A DNA stretch of 64,000 nt from Cotesia glomerata. Its lineage: Eukaryota > Arthropoda > Insecta > Hymenoptera > Braconidae. The notes under the pieces were generated by a model. That model worked only from the letters and a program-made list of their open reading frames with translations, did no database searches and was not told where the DNA came from. The DNA lies in assembly GCF_020080835.1 (NCBI RefSeq), contig NC_058164.1, positions 9,511,666-9,575,665 of the forward strand. The letters are read 5' to 3'. Below, piece after piece: positions 38,278 through 51,612 of the stretch (position 1 is its first letter; each line of letters opens with the position of its first letter). Position numbers and translations under genes: made by a program.

Positions 38278-38701
38278 AATATGTTTTACCGCATGTGAGG
38301 TACAAAAATAGAGTGAGGTTAGTTTTTACTGTTTACATTATAACTTGTGATTTGTTCAAAATAATGTGATAATTACACTCATATTAAATATTATTTATAT
38401 AAAAATAATAATAATCAGGGCCTGGAAGTTGGGGCCAACAATTGCACGTAAATTAAGCGAAAAAAAACACGCTTGAATAAAATAATCGAAAAAAAATGAC
38501 AAACGTAAACAAGTCAAATTGTTTACATGCAAAATATAGCCTCTAACGCAAATGTCAAATAAAAAAAAAAGTTGACAGTAAAACGAGTAAAAAGAATTTA
38601 AAATTATAATAAAAAATTAAAATAAATTTTAAAATGAGAAGGGAATTTTCGAATAAGTAAAATATATAAAAAAATGTTAACTATGAGCGCAGTATTTTTT
38701 C

Positions 38702-39112
<411 letters not shown>

Positions 39113-39589
39113 AGAATTATTTTCAGAAATATTTTTTGCTACACATTTTGCTCGGTATCTTACAAAATGCCTTTTTTTGCTGAACGGGCAGAAAGCGTCA
39201 ACTTTCGGCCCGCTGCGCTAAACAAAGTTGCCACTTTCTGCCTTCGTCGAGCAAAAAAATAGCATACACTCCTCGGGAAGTAAATAAGAAAGCCTCAGAT
39301 CACATGTTTGTTGACTTCGGCCAAAAATTACTTTCTTCGGTGTGTAATATATTATTTCTGCTTGATGTAGCCAGAATGTAGCAACTTTGTTTAGCGCAGC
39401 GGCCATTTTTTTAATTTATTTTTTTCAGAATTATTTTTTAGTACACATTTTGCTCAGTATCTTACAAAATGTATTTCTCAGTGTATCTGGCCGAATATCT
39501 AAATCGGTTTCTATTTTACTGTCTCTTTAAATATTTTGTTTAAATTGGAGATAAAATTCAAGACAAAATTCAGTACAACATTAAATGTG

Positions 39590-39990
39590 AAATCCAAGAT
39601 AAAACTCAAGACAAAATTAAGGATGAAATTTAAGAAAAAATCTAAGATAAAATTCAAGACAAAATCTAAGATAAAATTCAAAACAAAATCTAAGATAAAA
39701 TTTAAGAGAGATTTCAAGACAAAATCTGAGATAAAATTCAAGACAAAATCTAAGATAAAATTCAAGACAAAATTTCAAGACAAAATTTCAAGGCAAAATT
39801 TCAAGACAAAATTTTGAGATAAAAATTCAAGACAAAAATTTCAATACAAAATTTTAAGACAAAATTTCAAGACAAAATTTTAAGACAAAAATTCAAGACA
39901 AAAATTTCAATACAAAATTTCAAGACAAAATTTCAAGACAAAATTTTAAGACAAAAATTTCAATACAAAATTTTAAGACAAAAACTAAAA
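39590..39990. repeat. AAGACAAAATTTCA-type tandem array
   Basis: About 400 bases of degenerate repeats built from AAGACAAAATTTCA and AAGATAAAATTC units. It creates Lys/Phe-rich frames on the plus strand and Leu/Phe-rich frames on the minus strand. I treat these as artefacts. Confidence 0.85.
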
Positions 39991-40619
39991 CCAAATTAAA
40001 TTTCAATTTGGTGTTGATATTTTATTTCTCCACCAGTAATCAACTGTTATTTCTCCAGGGTTGAACTTGGGGCAATATACTTTTGAATTTTTCTGCAGAG
40101 AATTTTATTTTCCATAATTCTCAATAAATATAAAATTTAATCAAGTCAATACAAAATAATGGAATACGGAGAGAAAGGAATTGATGTTATTCCTACGTAG
40201 AATGGTAACCATTACTATGTTACATTGTACGGAAATTTTTGTGAGAATCCTGTGTAAATTTGCAGAGAAAAATCTAAAAAATTTTGATAACAATATGAAA
40301 AATCACTCATTCGATGTGGAATTAAATTCTAAAAATAGCGTTGTTTTTTTTTTCATTTTTTTGATAAAAATTTCAATTTTTTATCAACTCTTGAATTTGG
40401 ATTAGCAATCTAATCCTCACTCTGCTACTAGCTTCAGCTGATTACGAGAAACAAAAAAATATCAAATTTTTTACAGCCTATCAGAAAGCTTGGCTCAGAC
40501 TATCTTTTTTCTCTCTCTTTTAGCGAAACCAGATTCCTGGCCCTAGTTATATATAATTACAATCGTGGTCATTAATTTAAGTATGTTTTTAATATTACTG
40601 GAAAATAGCCGAGGCTTTG

Positions 40620-40967
40620 CTAGACCGGAAATTTTTTTTGTGGTTTTTTTGAGATTTCTCAAAATATACCGGTTTAAATCGCTCCAAATTATATTCAAAA
40701 TCTAAGTTTAGTCAAGCCCTTTCGAGTGGCACCAACCGCGATGAAATCGGTCGAGCCGTTCAAAAGTTATGAGAGGTTTACATACGGCCACACACACAGA
40801 CACACACACATATACAGACATACGGACATCATCGCGGAAACATTCGGGGAGGCTTCCTAGGACCTCAAAACGTCAACATCCGTTGAAAACTCGATTTTCG
40901 AAAAACGGGGTAAAACTAATAACTTCCCGACTTTTGGAAATTTTCAATTTTCTTAGCGGGAAGTTAG
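40620..40967 (+). mobile_element. AACTTCCCGC-family part inside the right hAT arm
   Basis: Right half of the family, ending CTTAGCGGGAAGTTA, with the short CA tract. Reverse complement of the left-arm copy. Confidence 0.7.
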
Positions 40968-41837
40968 AAAAAATACTGCGCTCATAGTTAACATTTTTTC
41001 ATATATTTTACTTATTCGAAAATTCCCTTCTCATTTTAAAATTTATTTTAATTTTTTATTATAATTTTAAATTCTTTTTACTCGTTTTACTGTCAACTTT
41101 TTTTTTTATTTGACATTTGCGTTAGAGGCTATATTTTGCATGTAAACAATTTGACTTGTTTACGTTTGTCATTTTTTTTCGATTATTTTATTCAAGCGTG
41201 TTTTTTTTTCGCTTAATTTACATGCAATTGTTGGCCCCAACTTCCAGGCCCTGATAATAATGATACAATTGGTAAATAAATTATTTTATAATACACCATG
41301 CTAAAATTAGCAGATGTCTGACTTTATATATTACTAATTATTTAAATAAAAAAAAAAAAAACAATGGATGCAAATTTTTCAAATTATTTTTTTTGATTGA
41401 ATTTAATTATAATTTTATAATTTGGTCTTAGATGTTAAATTTAATTATGTTAAATTTAATAATGTCACGTGTGATAAAAATAAAAATAATAAAAAAATAG
41501 TTTTGTTATTCAATTAAATTTATGATAAAATATAAAAATAAAATTATATTTAATCATAAAACATTGAAAAAATACTTTGTCTCACAAGGAAATACTATTA
41601 GTTTACATTTGGCAATAGCGCGTACGTTTTAACACGGTGGCGGAGCGCTCACCATGCGACCGACTTAGTTCGGAAAAGACACGCTACCTACGAAGGGTTA
41701 AAATATTCCCTCCAGCGATAATTATTTACATAAAATCTTTAGCTGTCTGTTTTTTAAATTTTTAAAAATAAATTTGCATACATTTGAACGAGATGTAAGA
41801 AAAAATGTCTTTAATCTCCGGCATTTTTTTATTTTAG

Positions 41838-41927
41838 CTTCCGCAGACTGTCGGCGATTGGAAGATCAGACACTAGATTCCCTCAAGTAGATCCTGGTAT
41901 AATTAATTTCCGTACATACCGGCTAAG
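41838..41927 (+). CDS. Exon-like coding segment B, homologous to segment A at 30265
   Basis: A clear acceptor (TTTTTTATTTTAG|C) and a consensus donor (GCTAAG|GTAATT) bound 90 bases. In the frame shared with segment A it is open throughout, reading FRRLSAIGRSDTRFPQVDP onward, with phase 2 at both ends, so it is a symmetric cassette. The similarity to segment A is at protein level, with mostly third-position differences. The two could be mutually exclusive or alternative exons of one gene. It lies 1.1 kb upstream of the transporter's first coding exon, but splicing to 43039 would not be in frame with the transporter ATG. Parent gene and function are unknown. Confidence 0.6.
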
Positions 41928-42210
41928 GTAATTGCATTAATTATTATTATTTTTATAAAAATTTACATTACGTTAAATTATTCAATGTAAATTTGTAAAT
42001 AAACTTTAATTTATAATATTTATGCCAATTGCTTGTAGTTTAAAACTAAGCAAAAAATCTTTTCATTTGAATGTTTTTTAAGAAGGGTTTACATTTTTTC
42101 TCTCTCTCGCCCTCTATTGGACAAATGAAAGTATCTCTGTCATACATGTACAACAAATGGAATCTTAAAACGCATTTTATGCATAAATAAATGAAAATTT
42201 TCCAAAAAAG

Positions 42211-42259
42211 CGCTTCGCTCTTCGATAGATAATTTAATTATCTATCGAAGAGCGAAGCG
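42211..42259. repeat. Perfect 23-bp-arm hairpin
   Basis: The arm CGCTTCGCTCTTCGATAGAT plus AAT is perfectly mirrored after a 3-base TTA loop. It lies between A-rich and T-rich runs. Confidence 0.9.
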
Positions 42260-43038
42260 TTTTTTTTCGAAATTTTATCACATATATGAGAAAAACACGT
42301 TTGAAAATCAACTATCAACCGCTCTTAATTAATAGTTGACTAAAAAATTTTCTAACGTATTGCGTAATTTACTTAGTTTTTTTTTCGGTATTGTTACATG
42401 TTTTATTACTTCTAGTAGCAAGTAAAAAATTCGACGGCTTTTCTCTTAAAAATCATTTTGTCTATATAAATTGAATTTCTTATCAATTTAGAGTGTAAAC
42501 TTTCTTATAAGGAAAATTTAAAAAATTCTAAGAAATATCAGTTACTCTATTTTAAAAATGAGATAGCCGTCAGACTTGGGTTTTCCAATTTCTTTTATCT
42601 TCTGTAAACTAATAAGCGTTAATTTAAACTTTTGGATTTCCCACACTAATTATTATTATTATCATAATAACTTTATTAATAAATATCAAGTAACAAATGA
42701 TAATTAACTTTACTTAACATATTAAAATTAGCTAATTCTGAGTAATGAAGTAAACTAAACTCAACTAAATATTATGAAATAAAAATAAGTAAAATATTTT
42801 AATGGAGAAATTATTTTAAATGACAGGACTATTACGATAAAATATTGTTTCAAATGAACTATCATTAATATTTTTGAAAAAAAAAAATAATAATAAAAAG
42901 AAGAAGAAAAAGAAGAAAATAAAACAACATAAAAATATTATGGATTTACAATGAATAATTTATTATTTTTTTCAAAAAAAAAAAAAAAATGTAAACTCGA
43001 AAGAAATGGTAAAAAACTAATAACAAAACTCTTTACAG

Positions 43039-46000
43039 ACATGGTCGGGGTTCCGAACTCGACTACCGACCCTAAATTGGTCGAAATCACGAAACCGGAA
43101 GACGATGGACAAATGAAAAAAATTGAACACGTTGTCAACGAAATCGACAGCGTGTCTCCATTGAAAAATACAATAATAATACCACGAATAATAATGTCGT
43201 CTGAGAAAGATGGTGGCGATGGTTTTGTACTAGCTTTCAGCGATAACGATAACGATGGACAGAAGAAATTAGAACGCCCGGTGGATCGAATCAAGCCGGT
43301 ACACGATTTGACCGAGAAGTCACCAGGTAGAATAATGAAACTAATTATCTTTATTATTATCTGTAATTATAATAAATTAATTTAATTTAATTTATTTACA
43401 CTTGGCCGAGATAAACCCCGGAGCTATAAAAATCATTTTATCTATCACTGTTCTATTCACGATAAATTTAATAACTAGTTTAAACGGATGTAAAGTAATT
43501 TATATTTTACGAGACGATTAATTTATGAATTAAAATTTTTTATATTTGTAAAAGTATAATTTACCGCTGATTAATCAGTGAGCGATCAATCGACCAAAGT
43601 TTCAAATGGTAAGAATTGATGAGTTAATAAAAAACAATAACAATTTAATTAATATTCACGATAATCCGCTCGAATAATAAATTTTAGACGTGTCTTATTT
43701 GCTTTCTTATTTTAATTAATTTATTTTTTTAATAAATTGATAACCCCTAAATCTGGCGAGAAATAAAGTCTTAATGGAATATTAATCATTGAGTTATACT
43801 CGATAGAGTCGATAGGTCACATGTTTTTTTTATTAAACTCCGTTTACTTGTTTGTTTATTTATTTGTATTTTTTAAAATATACGCTTTAATTTTAAAAAG
43901 TTGTGAATGATGCGTGAAATGACGATTAATACTCCGCTTCTAGGCGACGAATCTCTATCCAGCGGTGGTTCAATAGTAACTATCTCATCAGTAGCTAATT
44001 CAGATCCTGATCCTGAGGCCCCCAATGACGGCGACCCAAAGAGAAAACCACGTGATATTTTAAATGAAAGGTGGCAGCATACGGCATTGCAAGTGTCAGT
44101 GCCATTCTTCATCGCTGGAATCGGAACTATCGGGGCGGGTTTAGTTCTTGATAAAGTTCAAGTAAGTTTTTTTCCTCAATAAATTAATAGATAAATAAAT
44201 TGTTTAATTTAAAATTATTAAAACTTCTTTTTATCTTCTTGAGAAATATTCATCGCAATTTTATCGGTGGAATTGAATTTTTACATCCTAACAAATATTA
44301 GCTTATCAATTTATCATCACTGAGGACTATCGTATCTTAAAAATTGATAATTATTTCATATTATAGAGTTATCGGACTGACATCTTGATTAATGCGTTTT
44401 TTATTTTGTAAAGTTATTTTTTTTTTATTCATTTTTATTAATTACACATTTAGTGATAACTGACAATAAATTATTTACTGACTCTAACCATATATGATTT
44501 AATTTAACCGAAATTTCTTCAAGAAAAATTGTAAATATTACTCCAAAATATAGGCAATAAAAAAAAAAAATGATTGAAGCAGACGTACAATTTTTTTAAA
44601 TTTAGAAATAATTTACTTATTATACAATTTAAAAAAAATCTGTGCAATTTTAAAAATTTTTTTGCAATCATTGAATTTCAAAAAATTAGTTACCTAATTT
44701 TAAGCTCATAAAAAAAATTCTAAAATTAACCAGCATCTAAAAATTTTTCAGTTTTTTTAATAAATATATTGTTGTAAATAATTTTTTTTTAATTTTCTTA
44801 ATACTAGATTATTTTTTAAAATAAAATCTAAAAAAGTCTGATGCTTGCTGATTTGAGTATGATAAAAAAAAATTATCTATCAAAGGATTCTTTGTTTCAC
44901 GATGTGTACACATGATTGATTACATTAAAAGTTCTCAGTCTTACAATAAAAATAAAAATAATTATACTATAATGATTAGAGTAATGATAATGTAAACATA
45001 GACACTAAATGAAAATAATTAATATTTCAGACATGGGACGTATTCAAACAAATAACCCAATTGCTTATCTTAGTGCCTTCATTATTGGGATTAAAAGGCA
45101 ACTTAGATATGTGCTTGGCTTCGCGATTGTGTACACAAGCGAATCTAGGTAATATGCACGATTGCCGTGAGATCGCTAAAATGATAATAGGTAATCTGGC
45201 GTTGGTGCAAATTCAATCTATCGTCGCTTCAATAATAGTTGCGATATTCGCAACTTCGGCCCACGCTGCTATGACCGGCGGTGAATTTTCATGGGACCAT
45301 GCGTTACTGGTAACAGCATCGAGTGTCTGCACAGCAACCAGCTCATGTTTCCTTCTCGGTAATTCATAAATAACACTTTATCAAACAAGCTATTAATCCT
45401 TACCTTTGTTGAAACTAGCCATAATCACAATAACAATCACAATCACTAGCGATAAGTCTGTAAGATGTAATTACATGGTATGGATTGTATTTTTTATTAA
45501 CTTATTTCATTTCGTTTATCATTATTATTAGATCTTGTGATGATAATCGTCATCATGACAACTCATCGATGGAGAATGAATCCCGACAACCTGGCAACAC
45601 CCCTGGCAGCTTCATTCGGAGATGTTGTGTCAATTACAGTTTTATCACACATTTCATCCAGTTTGTTCGAACGACTGGAAACTCAAATTTGGGTATTATA
45701 TCTCATAATTGTTGGGTATTTGCTTATACTTCCTGTTTGGATTTGGATAGTGTTAAAAAATAAATACACTAAAAAAGTTTTGACATCTGGATGGACACCT
45801 GTTTTGTCTGCTCTTTTCATCAGTGGGTAAGCCGGCACTGATAAAAAAATTAACTTAATTCAAGAGGAAAATTCTTGAGCCAAGAATATCATTTTAAAGA
45901 GTTTGATAAACTTTAATCAAGTAGAAAAATTCTAGATTCAAGTAAATCTTACTAGATTTAAGAATTGTCTTATTTGATTAAAAAATAATCAAATTTTTTA

Positions 46001-46985
46001 ATTTTTTTCTACTATTTTTCGAGCCCCCTCTCTAGGAAAAAGACTATAGCTCTCTTACTTAAAGAAAAAGACATATGACTCAAATTGAGAGTGGGGATTC
46101 AAGGCCGAATATTAAAGAGTTAAATAATTTTCTTGGTTCAAAAATTTCTCTCTTGAATCAAATTAATTTTTTTTTTATCTGCATAAAAAATAATTTCAAT
46201 AAAAAGTTTTTTTATAAATAAAAATGTGACTGATTTTTTACTTACTAATTATAATTACAGATTGGGTGGATTAGTTCTTAGCAAAGCTGCCGACATACCA
46301 GGATTTTCAGTATTTCAACCAATTATTAATGGCATCGGTGGTAACTTGGTATCAGTACAAGCTTCAAGAATATCTTCAACGCTTCATCAAACATCACTTA
46401 TGGGGATTATTCCTTCATTTACTAAAATTTGCGTTTCACCATGGAAAGCTCTTATAAAAGGAGGTAAATTTTACAATACTCTATTATTTTCTAAAATTTT
46501 TTTTGCTCATCTTTAATAAAGAATTTCACTAATAATTCTCTTTTATAATTTATCTAGTTCCATTTGCAAAAACCGCAAGACTTTTAATAACAATGGGCAT
46601 TGTCGGTGAATTGATATTTATATATGCGGCTGATTATATAAAACAGGGTGAATCTACTCTACATTTCTACTTTGTATTTTCATACATTGTAGTAGCATTA
46701 GTTCAAGTAAGTATAACAATAAAAGCCATCAATTGGATGGATAAATTTTTATTTTATTTATAAAGATATTAATTAATGTTTGTTTATTTTTAGATCATGT
46801 TACTGCTTTATGTTGCGCATATCATAATTCACGCTATGTGGAGGTTCAAAATAGACCCGGATAATTCGGCAATTCCGTATCTAACAGCTTTAGGTGACTT
46901 AAGTGGGACGATATTCTTAGGGGGAGCATTCTGGCTTCTCCAAGAAATTGGACATCCTTACAATGACAGTGAAATGAGTCCTTGA
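43039..46985 (+). CDS. SLC41/MgtE-type magnesium transporter (7 coding exons)
   Basis: Exons by splice sites and phase: 43039-43326 (ATG at 43041), 43944-44161, 45031-45358, 45532-45826, 46261-46463, 46558-46706 and 46794-46985 (TGA 46983-46985). The joins give a 556-residue protein, close to the ~513 of human SLC41A1. An acidic, hydrophilic N-terminus (1-140) is followed by membrane segments from about residue 145 (ALQVSVPFFIAGIGTIGAG). The protein has the two MgtE-like halves of the SLC41 family, each with a signature: NPDNLATPLAASFGD at about 294-308 and DPDNSAIPYLTALGD at about 514-528. These Asp-bearing motifs line the ion path in MgtE. SLC41 proteins move Mg2+ across the plasma membrane, with Na+ exchange proposed for some members. 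I cannot say which paralogue this is (A1, A2 or A3). Intron 4 holds a palindromic element. Confidence 0.93.
43907..44161 (+). CDS. Alternative first exon of the SLC41 gene
   Basis: ATG at 43907 opens a frame (MMREMTINTPLL) that runs straight into the exon starting at 43944 and continues to its donor at 44161. Reading through the acceptor TTCTAG|GC at 43943 would replace exon 1 by 12 codons and give a 473-residue isoform with a short N-terminus. An in-frame TGA immediately upstream (in TTGTGAATG) fits a start there. This implies a second promoter near 43.8 kb. Inference from frame only. Confidence 0.55.
45835..46182. mobile_element. Intronic palindromic element
   Basis: Ends GCACTGATAAAAAAATTAAC and AATTAATTTTTTTTTTATC followed by TGC are imperfect inverted repeats. 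The inside repeats AATTCTTGAGCCAAGAATA-type phrases. It sits between SLC41 exons 4 and 5, close to the donor at 45826. Confidence 0.5.
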
Positions 46986-47957
46986 GCAGATTTATTATTT
47001 TCATTGTAATTATATTACCAATCAATCAAATTTTAAAGGTTGAATTAAATATTCAGCTAAGTGATGAGACTAATGAATTTTTTAACAAGTTATTTTATTT
47101 TTCTAATCGAAATTTTAGAGATAAACTATTACTATTTATAGTAATCTGTAAAATGACTCGGTAATTAGATTATTTAGTTATCGGGTTGTAGTGCCTTAAG
47201 GTGAAGAAAGTATTAACGTTGTAAAAAAAAAACAATCGATATATATTATTTATAACTTGCGTTATTGGGAATAATAGTGTGAGTCAATAATATTAGATGA
47301 CAAAGTAAAATTCACATTTATAAAAAGACATAATACTCATAATATTGTAACATTTTTAGAGTTATATTAAATCTGATATATGATTCAATACGTAATAATC
47401 AAATATCTTGTTATATAAATAATTACTTTTTTTCTTATTCAAATAAGTAATTGCACGTTGTATCTAAACTTAAAATCAAATATTTTTATTGTAATTAATT
47501 GTCCAATTGTTATGTAATTATTGTGTATACTTATTATGAATATTCAATGTGTATATAAATAAACTATTATTTTACGTGTAATTTATAATTAAATTAAATA
47601 AAATTGTATGTGTAAAATAAATTTGTTAATAGTTTTAAATTCAAGTTTTTTATACTTATAAACTTAACGTTTTGTTATCATAATTGTTATAATTATTATT
47701 GCAAACTAGCGATAACAACTTAATTCAAAAAATTATGTTTAATTGTTAAATTATTAAAATTATCTCCTTGAAGAATATAATCATTCTATTGTTTTTTTTT
47801 TTTTTTTTTTTAATTTAAACAATTGCAATTATCGTCATTTTTATTTTCAAGAAATTTTAAAATTTTGTTTTTTCACATAATCATTTTTTTTTAAGGAAAC
47901 ATTTCTTACCATTAGTCAATAATAATAAAATCTGACAAGTCAACAAAATCTAACTTA
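46986..47957. other. SLC41 3' UTR and downstream DNA
   Basis: AT-rich sequence. The hexamer AATAAA occurs near 47557 (TATATAAATAAACTA) and is a plausible polyadenylation signal. No further gene is seen. Confidence 0.5.
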
Positions 47958-48795
47958 CCCTGATAGCCATTGCATACTATAAGTTAACGACAAGTTCCCT
48001 AATATTAGCACAAGCGAAACGAAGTTCACGTAAACCTGCGGCCGGAATTTGACGTAAAGTTTACGCTAACAGTAGAGCAACAGTTATACTTATAACAGTT
48101 GACGTGAAGTTAACGTTAACTTTCTGCAACTTTGCGTTAACTTTGAGCGAACCTTTCGGAAAATTCCGGCAATAGATTTACGCTAACTTGATGTGTAAGT
48201 TAAAGTCAAGTTCTGGGAAACTGTTGCAAATGCAGCGGTTGACGCGAAGTTAACATAAAGTTGACGTAAACTATTGAACATCAACCTAGTTGATGGTCAA
48301 CCTGTGCTAACTGGGTTTACTGGTAAACTTGTTTACAAGGTAGTTCCGGAAATATCCATCAACTTAACTAAAAGAACTTGAATGTCAACTTGGCGATAAC
48401 TTTACCATAACTTGAAGATATTCGAAGTCAATATGGCTGACCTTGCGAAAAAATCCATTTATCCGAGTCAGTTGGTAATTTACTAGAACTTGTAGGTAAG
48501 TTATCAATAAATTTTCCTGTTACGTATTTACCACTAGATGACGTTACATAACAAATTAAGCTATGAATGAAATTTAAATAAATAATAATAATAATTTTGT
48601 GGAATTTTAGTGGGAAAAAAATTTTAATTTCTTTTTTAGCGGGAAGCTGAAAAACAATTTAAACAATTAACTTTCGCATGCAATTTGTTTATTTAAACTC
48701 TTTATGTACCCGCTTTGCAGGATTTATCAATAATATGCTCTTATATAATAATAGATTTAACACAGACATAAAACAATTTTTTAGCGTTATATTGA

Positions 48796-48881
<86 letters not shown>

Positions 48882-50009
48882 TATAATTATAACTTTAATA
48901 ATAATTATAATAAAATGTTATAAAACTATACGATCTTCTGCTTATTAATATAATCTGTTATTTTAATATGTACAAAACCTCATTGTTAATACTATTCGAG
49001 TAGTCGAGTACTGACTAATGTGAAGATAGAGCAATTACATACCTTCTAAAAAAATTTAAGGCGCGTACTGTTACCACAATTATAATTTTTTTATTTTGAA
49101 AATTCGAAAATTAGCGTATTTCCAATGCTTCTTGAAATAACTTATGAACGCATCGAGACAGTTGATTTCTGTAAAATGCAACTGAAAGCTAAGAAGAAAA
49201 GCTTTAATTGACATTTTTACATATATTTCGCGGCTAAATATGTCCATCTTAGGGCAATTTCAACGAAATTTTTTTATTGCATTCGTTTTGGCAATTTTTC
49301 TTTCGATTTTTAAGCTTTTTATAGTTATTGGATAAAGTTTGCTTCGAATAACTAGCTTTAGGAGTAATCGATAAATTACTTCTAAAAAACAATAGATAAA
49401 ACTGTTAATTACGATAAAACTGTTGATTTTTCGAAAATTAAAAAAAAATTCATAAGGGAAATTTATTAACAATCAATTTCTATTAGTGAATTATTATATT
49501 TATTTTTTGTTATTTACTTATACCCTTCTTGAATGAATAATTAAAAATAGTTTTATATGATGCTCAAAATTTAGCGTTATCAATTATTTAAAAAATTTCT
49601 TTAGAAAAATATTGGCTTCGATTTTATTTAAATTTAAGTGAAGCTCCCGTTATAAACATTTAGCCACAATATATAATGAAATTATTCATAATTTCATTAC
49701 GTTAAATATGAGATTAGAGTGTAATAAGTAACTTATAGTAAAGAATTCACTGTAAAAAAGTTTTTAGTCAAGTTAACAATAACTTCCGATGAGAAAATAA
49801 TGACATCTTATGGTTAAAATTATGTATACTACGACATTACTGCAACTTGTACATATGATGCGGCACTACCTTTCCGTCAACTTACTGTGTATCTTTCATG
49901 CATATTACCGATAAAAGTCTTATAGTTTAGACTTGTCGAAAACTTGGCGATAACTTGTCGATAAGCCGACTAACTACAAGAACTTTAATAGAAAGCCTGG
50001 CTATCAGGG
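47958..50009. mobile_element. CCCTGATAGCC-ended composite element
   Basis: CCCTGATAGCC at 47958 and GGCTATCAGGG ending at 50009 are inverted, with TA on both sides. The left 590 bases and right 270 bases are full of AAGTTAACG, ACTTGACG and ACTTGCGATAAC-type phrases in both orientations. The middle (about 48550-49740) is unrelated, with an AACTTCCCGC-family end fragment (TTTTAGCGGGAAG at about 48635) and an AAT microsatellite. This looks like one element opened by later insertions. Confidence 0.55.
48798..48880. repeat. (AAT)n microsatellite
   Basis: About 28 AAT units. It gives a spurious poly-Asn frame. Confidence 0.95.
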
Positions 50010-50073
50010 TATCAATCATTTTACAGCGTCGCGGATGGTACGACATTCGTCCGAAACGATCCCGGACGGCCAG

Positions 50074-50380
50074 CCCTGATTGCCATTTATTTACCCTGAT
50101 AGCAATAAGTTTTATCTACAAGTTATCGTAAAGATATGGTCAACTTTACTTCAACGAATTGTATTGAAACAATTGTCGTTAAGTTACCGAAATTTTCTAT
50201 TCAAGTTGATCATAAGCTTATAGATAACTTTTTTTTAATTATCGGCACTATCTTATTGTCAACTTGTATATAAGGATGAACATTTGTAGACTTGACGTTA
50301 AATTAACGATAACGTGTCGTTATAGCGATAAATTTATAAATTTATTTACAAGAACTTATAGTATGAGGTGGCTATCAGGG
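50074..50380. mobile_element. CCCTGATAGCC-family MITE nested in the left arm
   Basis: It starts CCCTGATTGCC and ends GGCTATCAGGG. AG flanks both sides (50072-50073 and 50381-50382). The right arm of the host foldback carries the uninterrupted sequence GGACGGCCAGGAGATGG, showing the insertion endpoints and a 2-bp AG duplication. A second CCCTGATAGC lies just inside, at 50094. Confidence 0.75.
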
Positions 50381-51612
50381 AGGAGATAGCGAAGGCAGTT
50401 CTAAATTCGAAAAAAATAGTCAAAAGACAGGGAAAGATAGTTTAGAAACTTCGGAACGAATATAGAGAATTTACGAAGACACTGTGGGTAAGCCACGCTC
50501 GTATACAGAGTAGGGGAAATTGCTGTGTATGAACAGCAATGAAAATATTATATCGTGACATTGATGCTAGCATTCTCATAACATAATGATTTTACAGATT
50601 GAAAATTGAGTTGAATGATTTCTTTTTATAATTAAAACGTTACAAACTACAGAAAAATCTTGAAATACAGGCGAAACTAATTATAAGTTGAATAAAATTC
50701 AGAGCAAATTAAATTTTTCATCTAGTATGACTGATTAACATAAAATACAATAACAATAAGACTAATTACTATTGATAACTTCGAATGTATCGTACGAATA
50801 GGAAATACTTGAGTCTTTTGCTGTTGCTCAACAGCAATCTTATTTTTGATTATTTAATTGAATAATAAATATATTCCTCTATTGATCAATTTTTCAGTTG
50901 AATTTTAATGGTATTATTTATTATTGAACTTATTAAAACTGAAGAGGAACAACAACAAAAAAAATCTTAAAAAAAAAAAATAATCAAATCTTTTGCTTAA
51001 AATACGATGTTGAATAACATATTCTAGCGGCATCAAAATCGGAGGCGGATATCTAGGAACCTTTCCTTGTTAATATAATTATATTTACTAAATATTCTAG
51101 TTTTCGAATAATTGAATTGAATGAGATTCAAATCACAGCTTTTAAGTATCATAATAATGCTCGGAAAAAAGAAATCATGAACAATCAATAATTCCGTTAG
51201 TTTTAAATCTATTTATTCCTCTGTTAAATATATATTAACATTTTTTAATATTTTACAAATATCTGTCAACAGTTAACTAATTTGTATTACTTTATTAACT
51301 AATACTAAACTTAAAATTTTTCTAATCAAATATATTTAATATTATACTATTCATAATACTTTTCGTAGTATTTGAATTTTGGATTTATTTTCACTGATAC
51401 GTGCTCCCTTGTTCTGGAATGCGGTGATACAAACAAATAACCCGTCTTCGCATGATTTAACTAAAAAATTGTTTAATACATGAATATATTTATAATTAAA
51501 TTAAATAATAAAAAATAAGATTGCTGTTGAGCAACAGCAAAAGACTAAACTATTTTCAATTCGTACGACACAATCGAAATTATCGATCATATAACTTAGT
51601 CTTATTGTCATT

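Noticed and set aside
39511..39817. Lys/Phe-rich and Leu/Phe-rich repeat proteins
   Set aside because: Both strands are open because the tandem unit lacks stops; array purity and location in a foldback interior point to a satellite-like repeat.
42951..43040. ATG at 42951 as the SLC41 start
   Set aside because: It would read through an A-run and the strong acceptor CTTTACAG at 43031-43038; the ATG at 43041 just after the acceptor is more plausible.
48678..48923. Poly-Asn protein
   Set aside because: Translation of an AAT microsatellite in a transposon nest.
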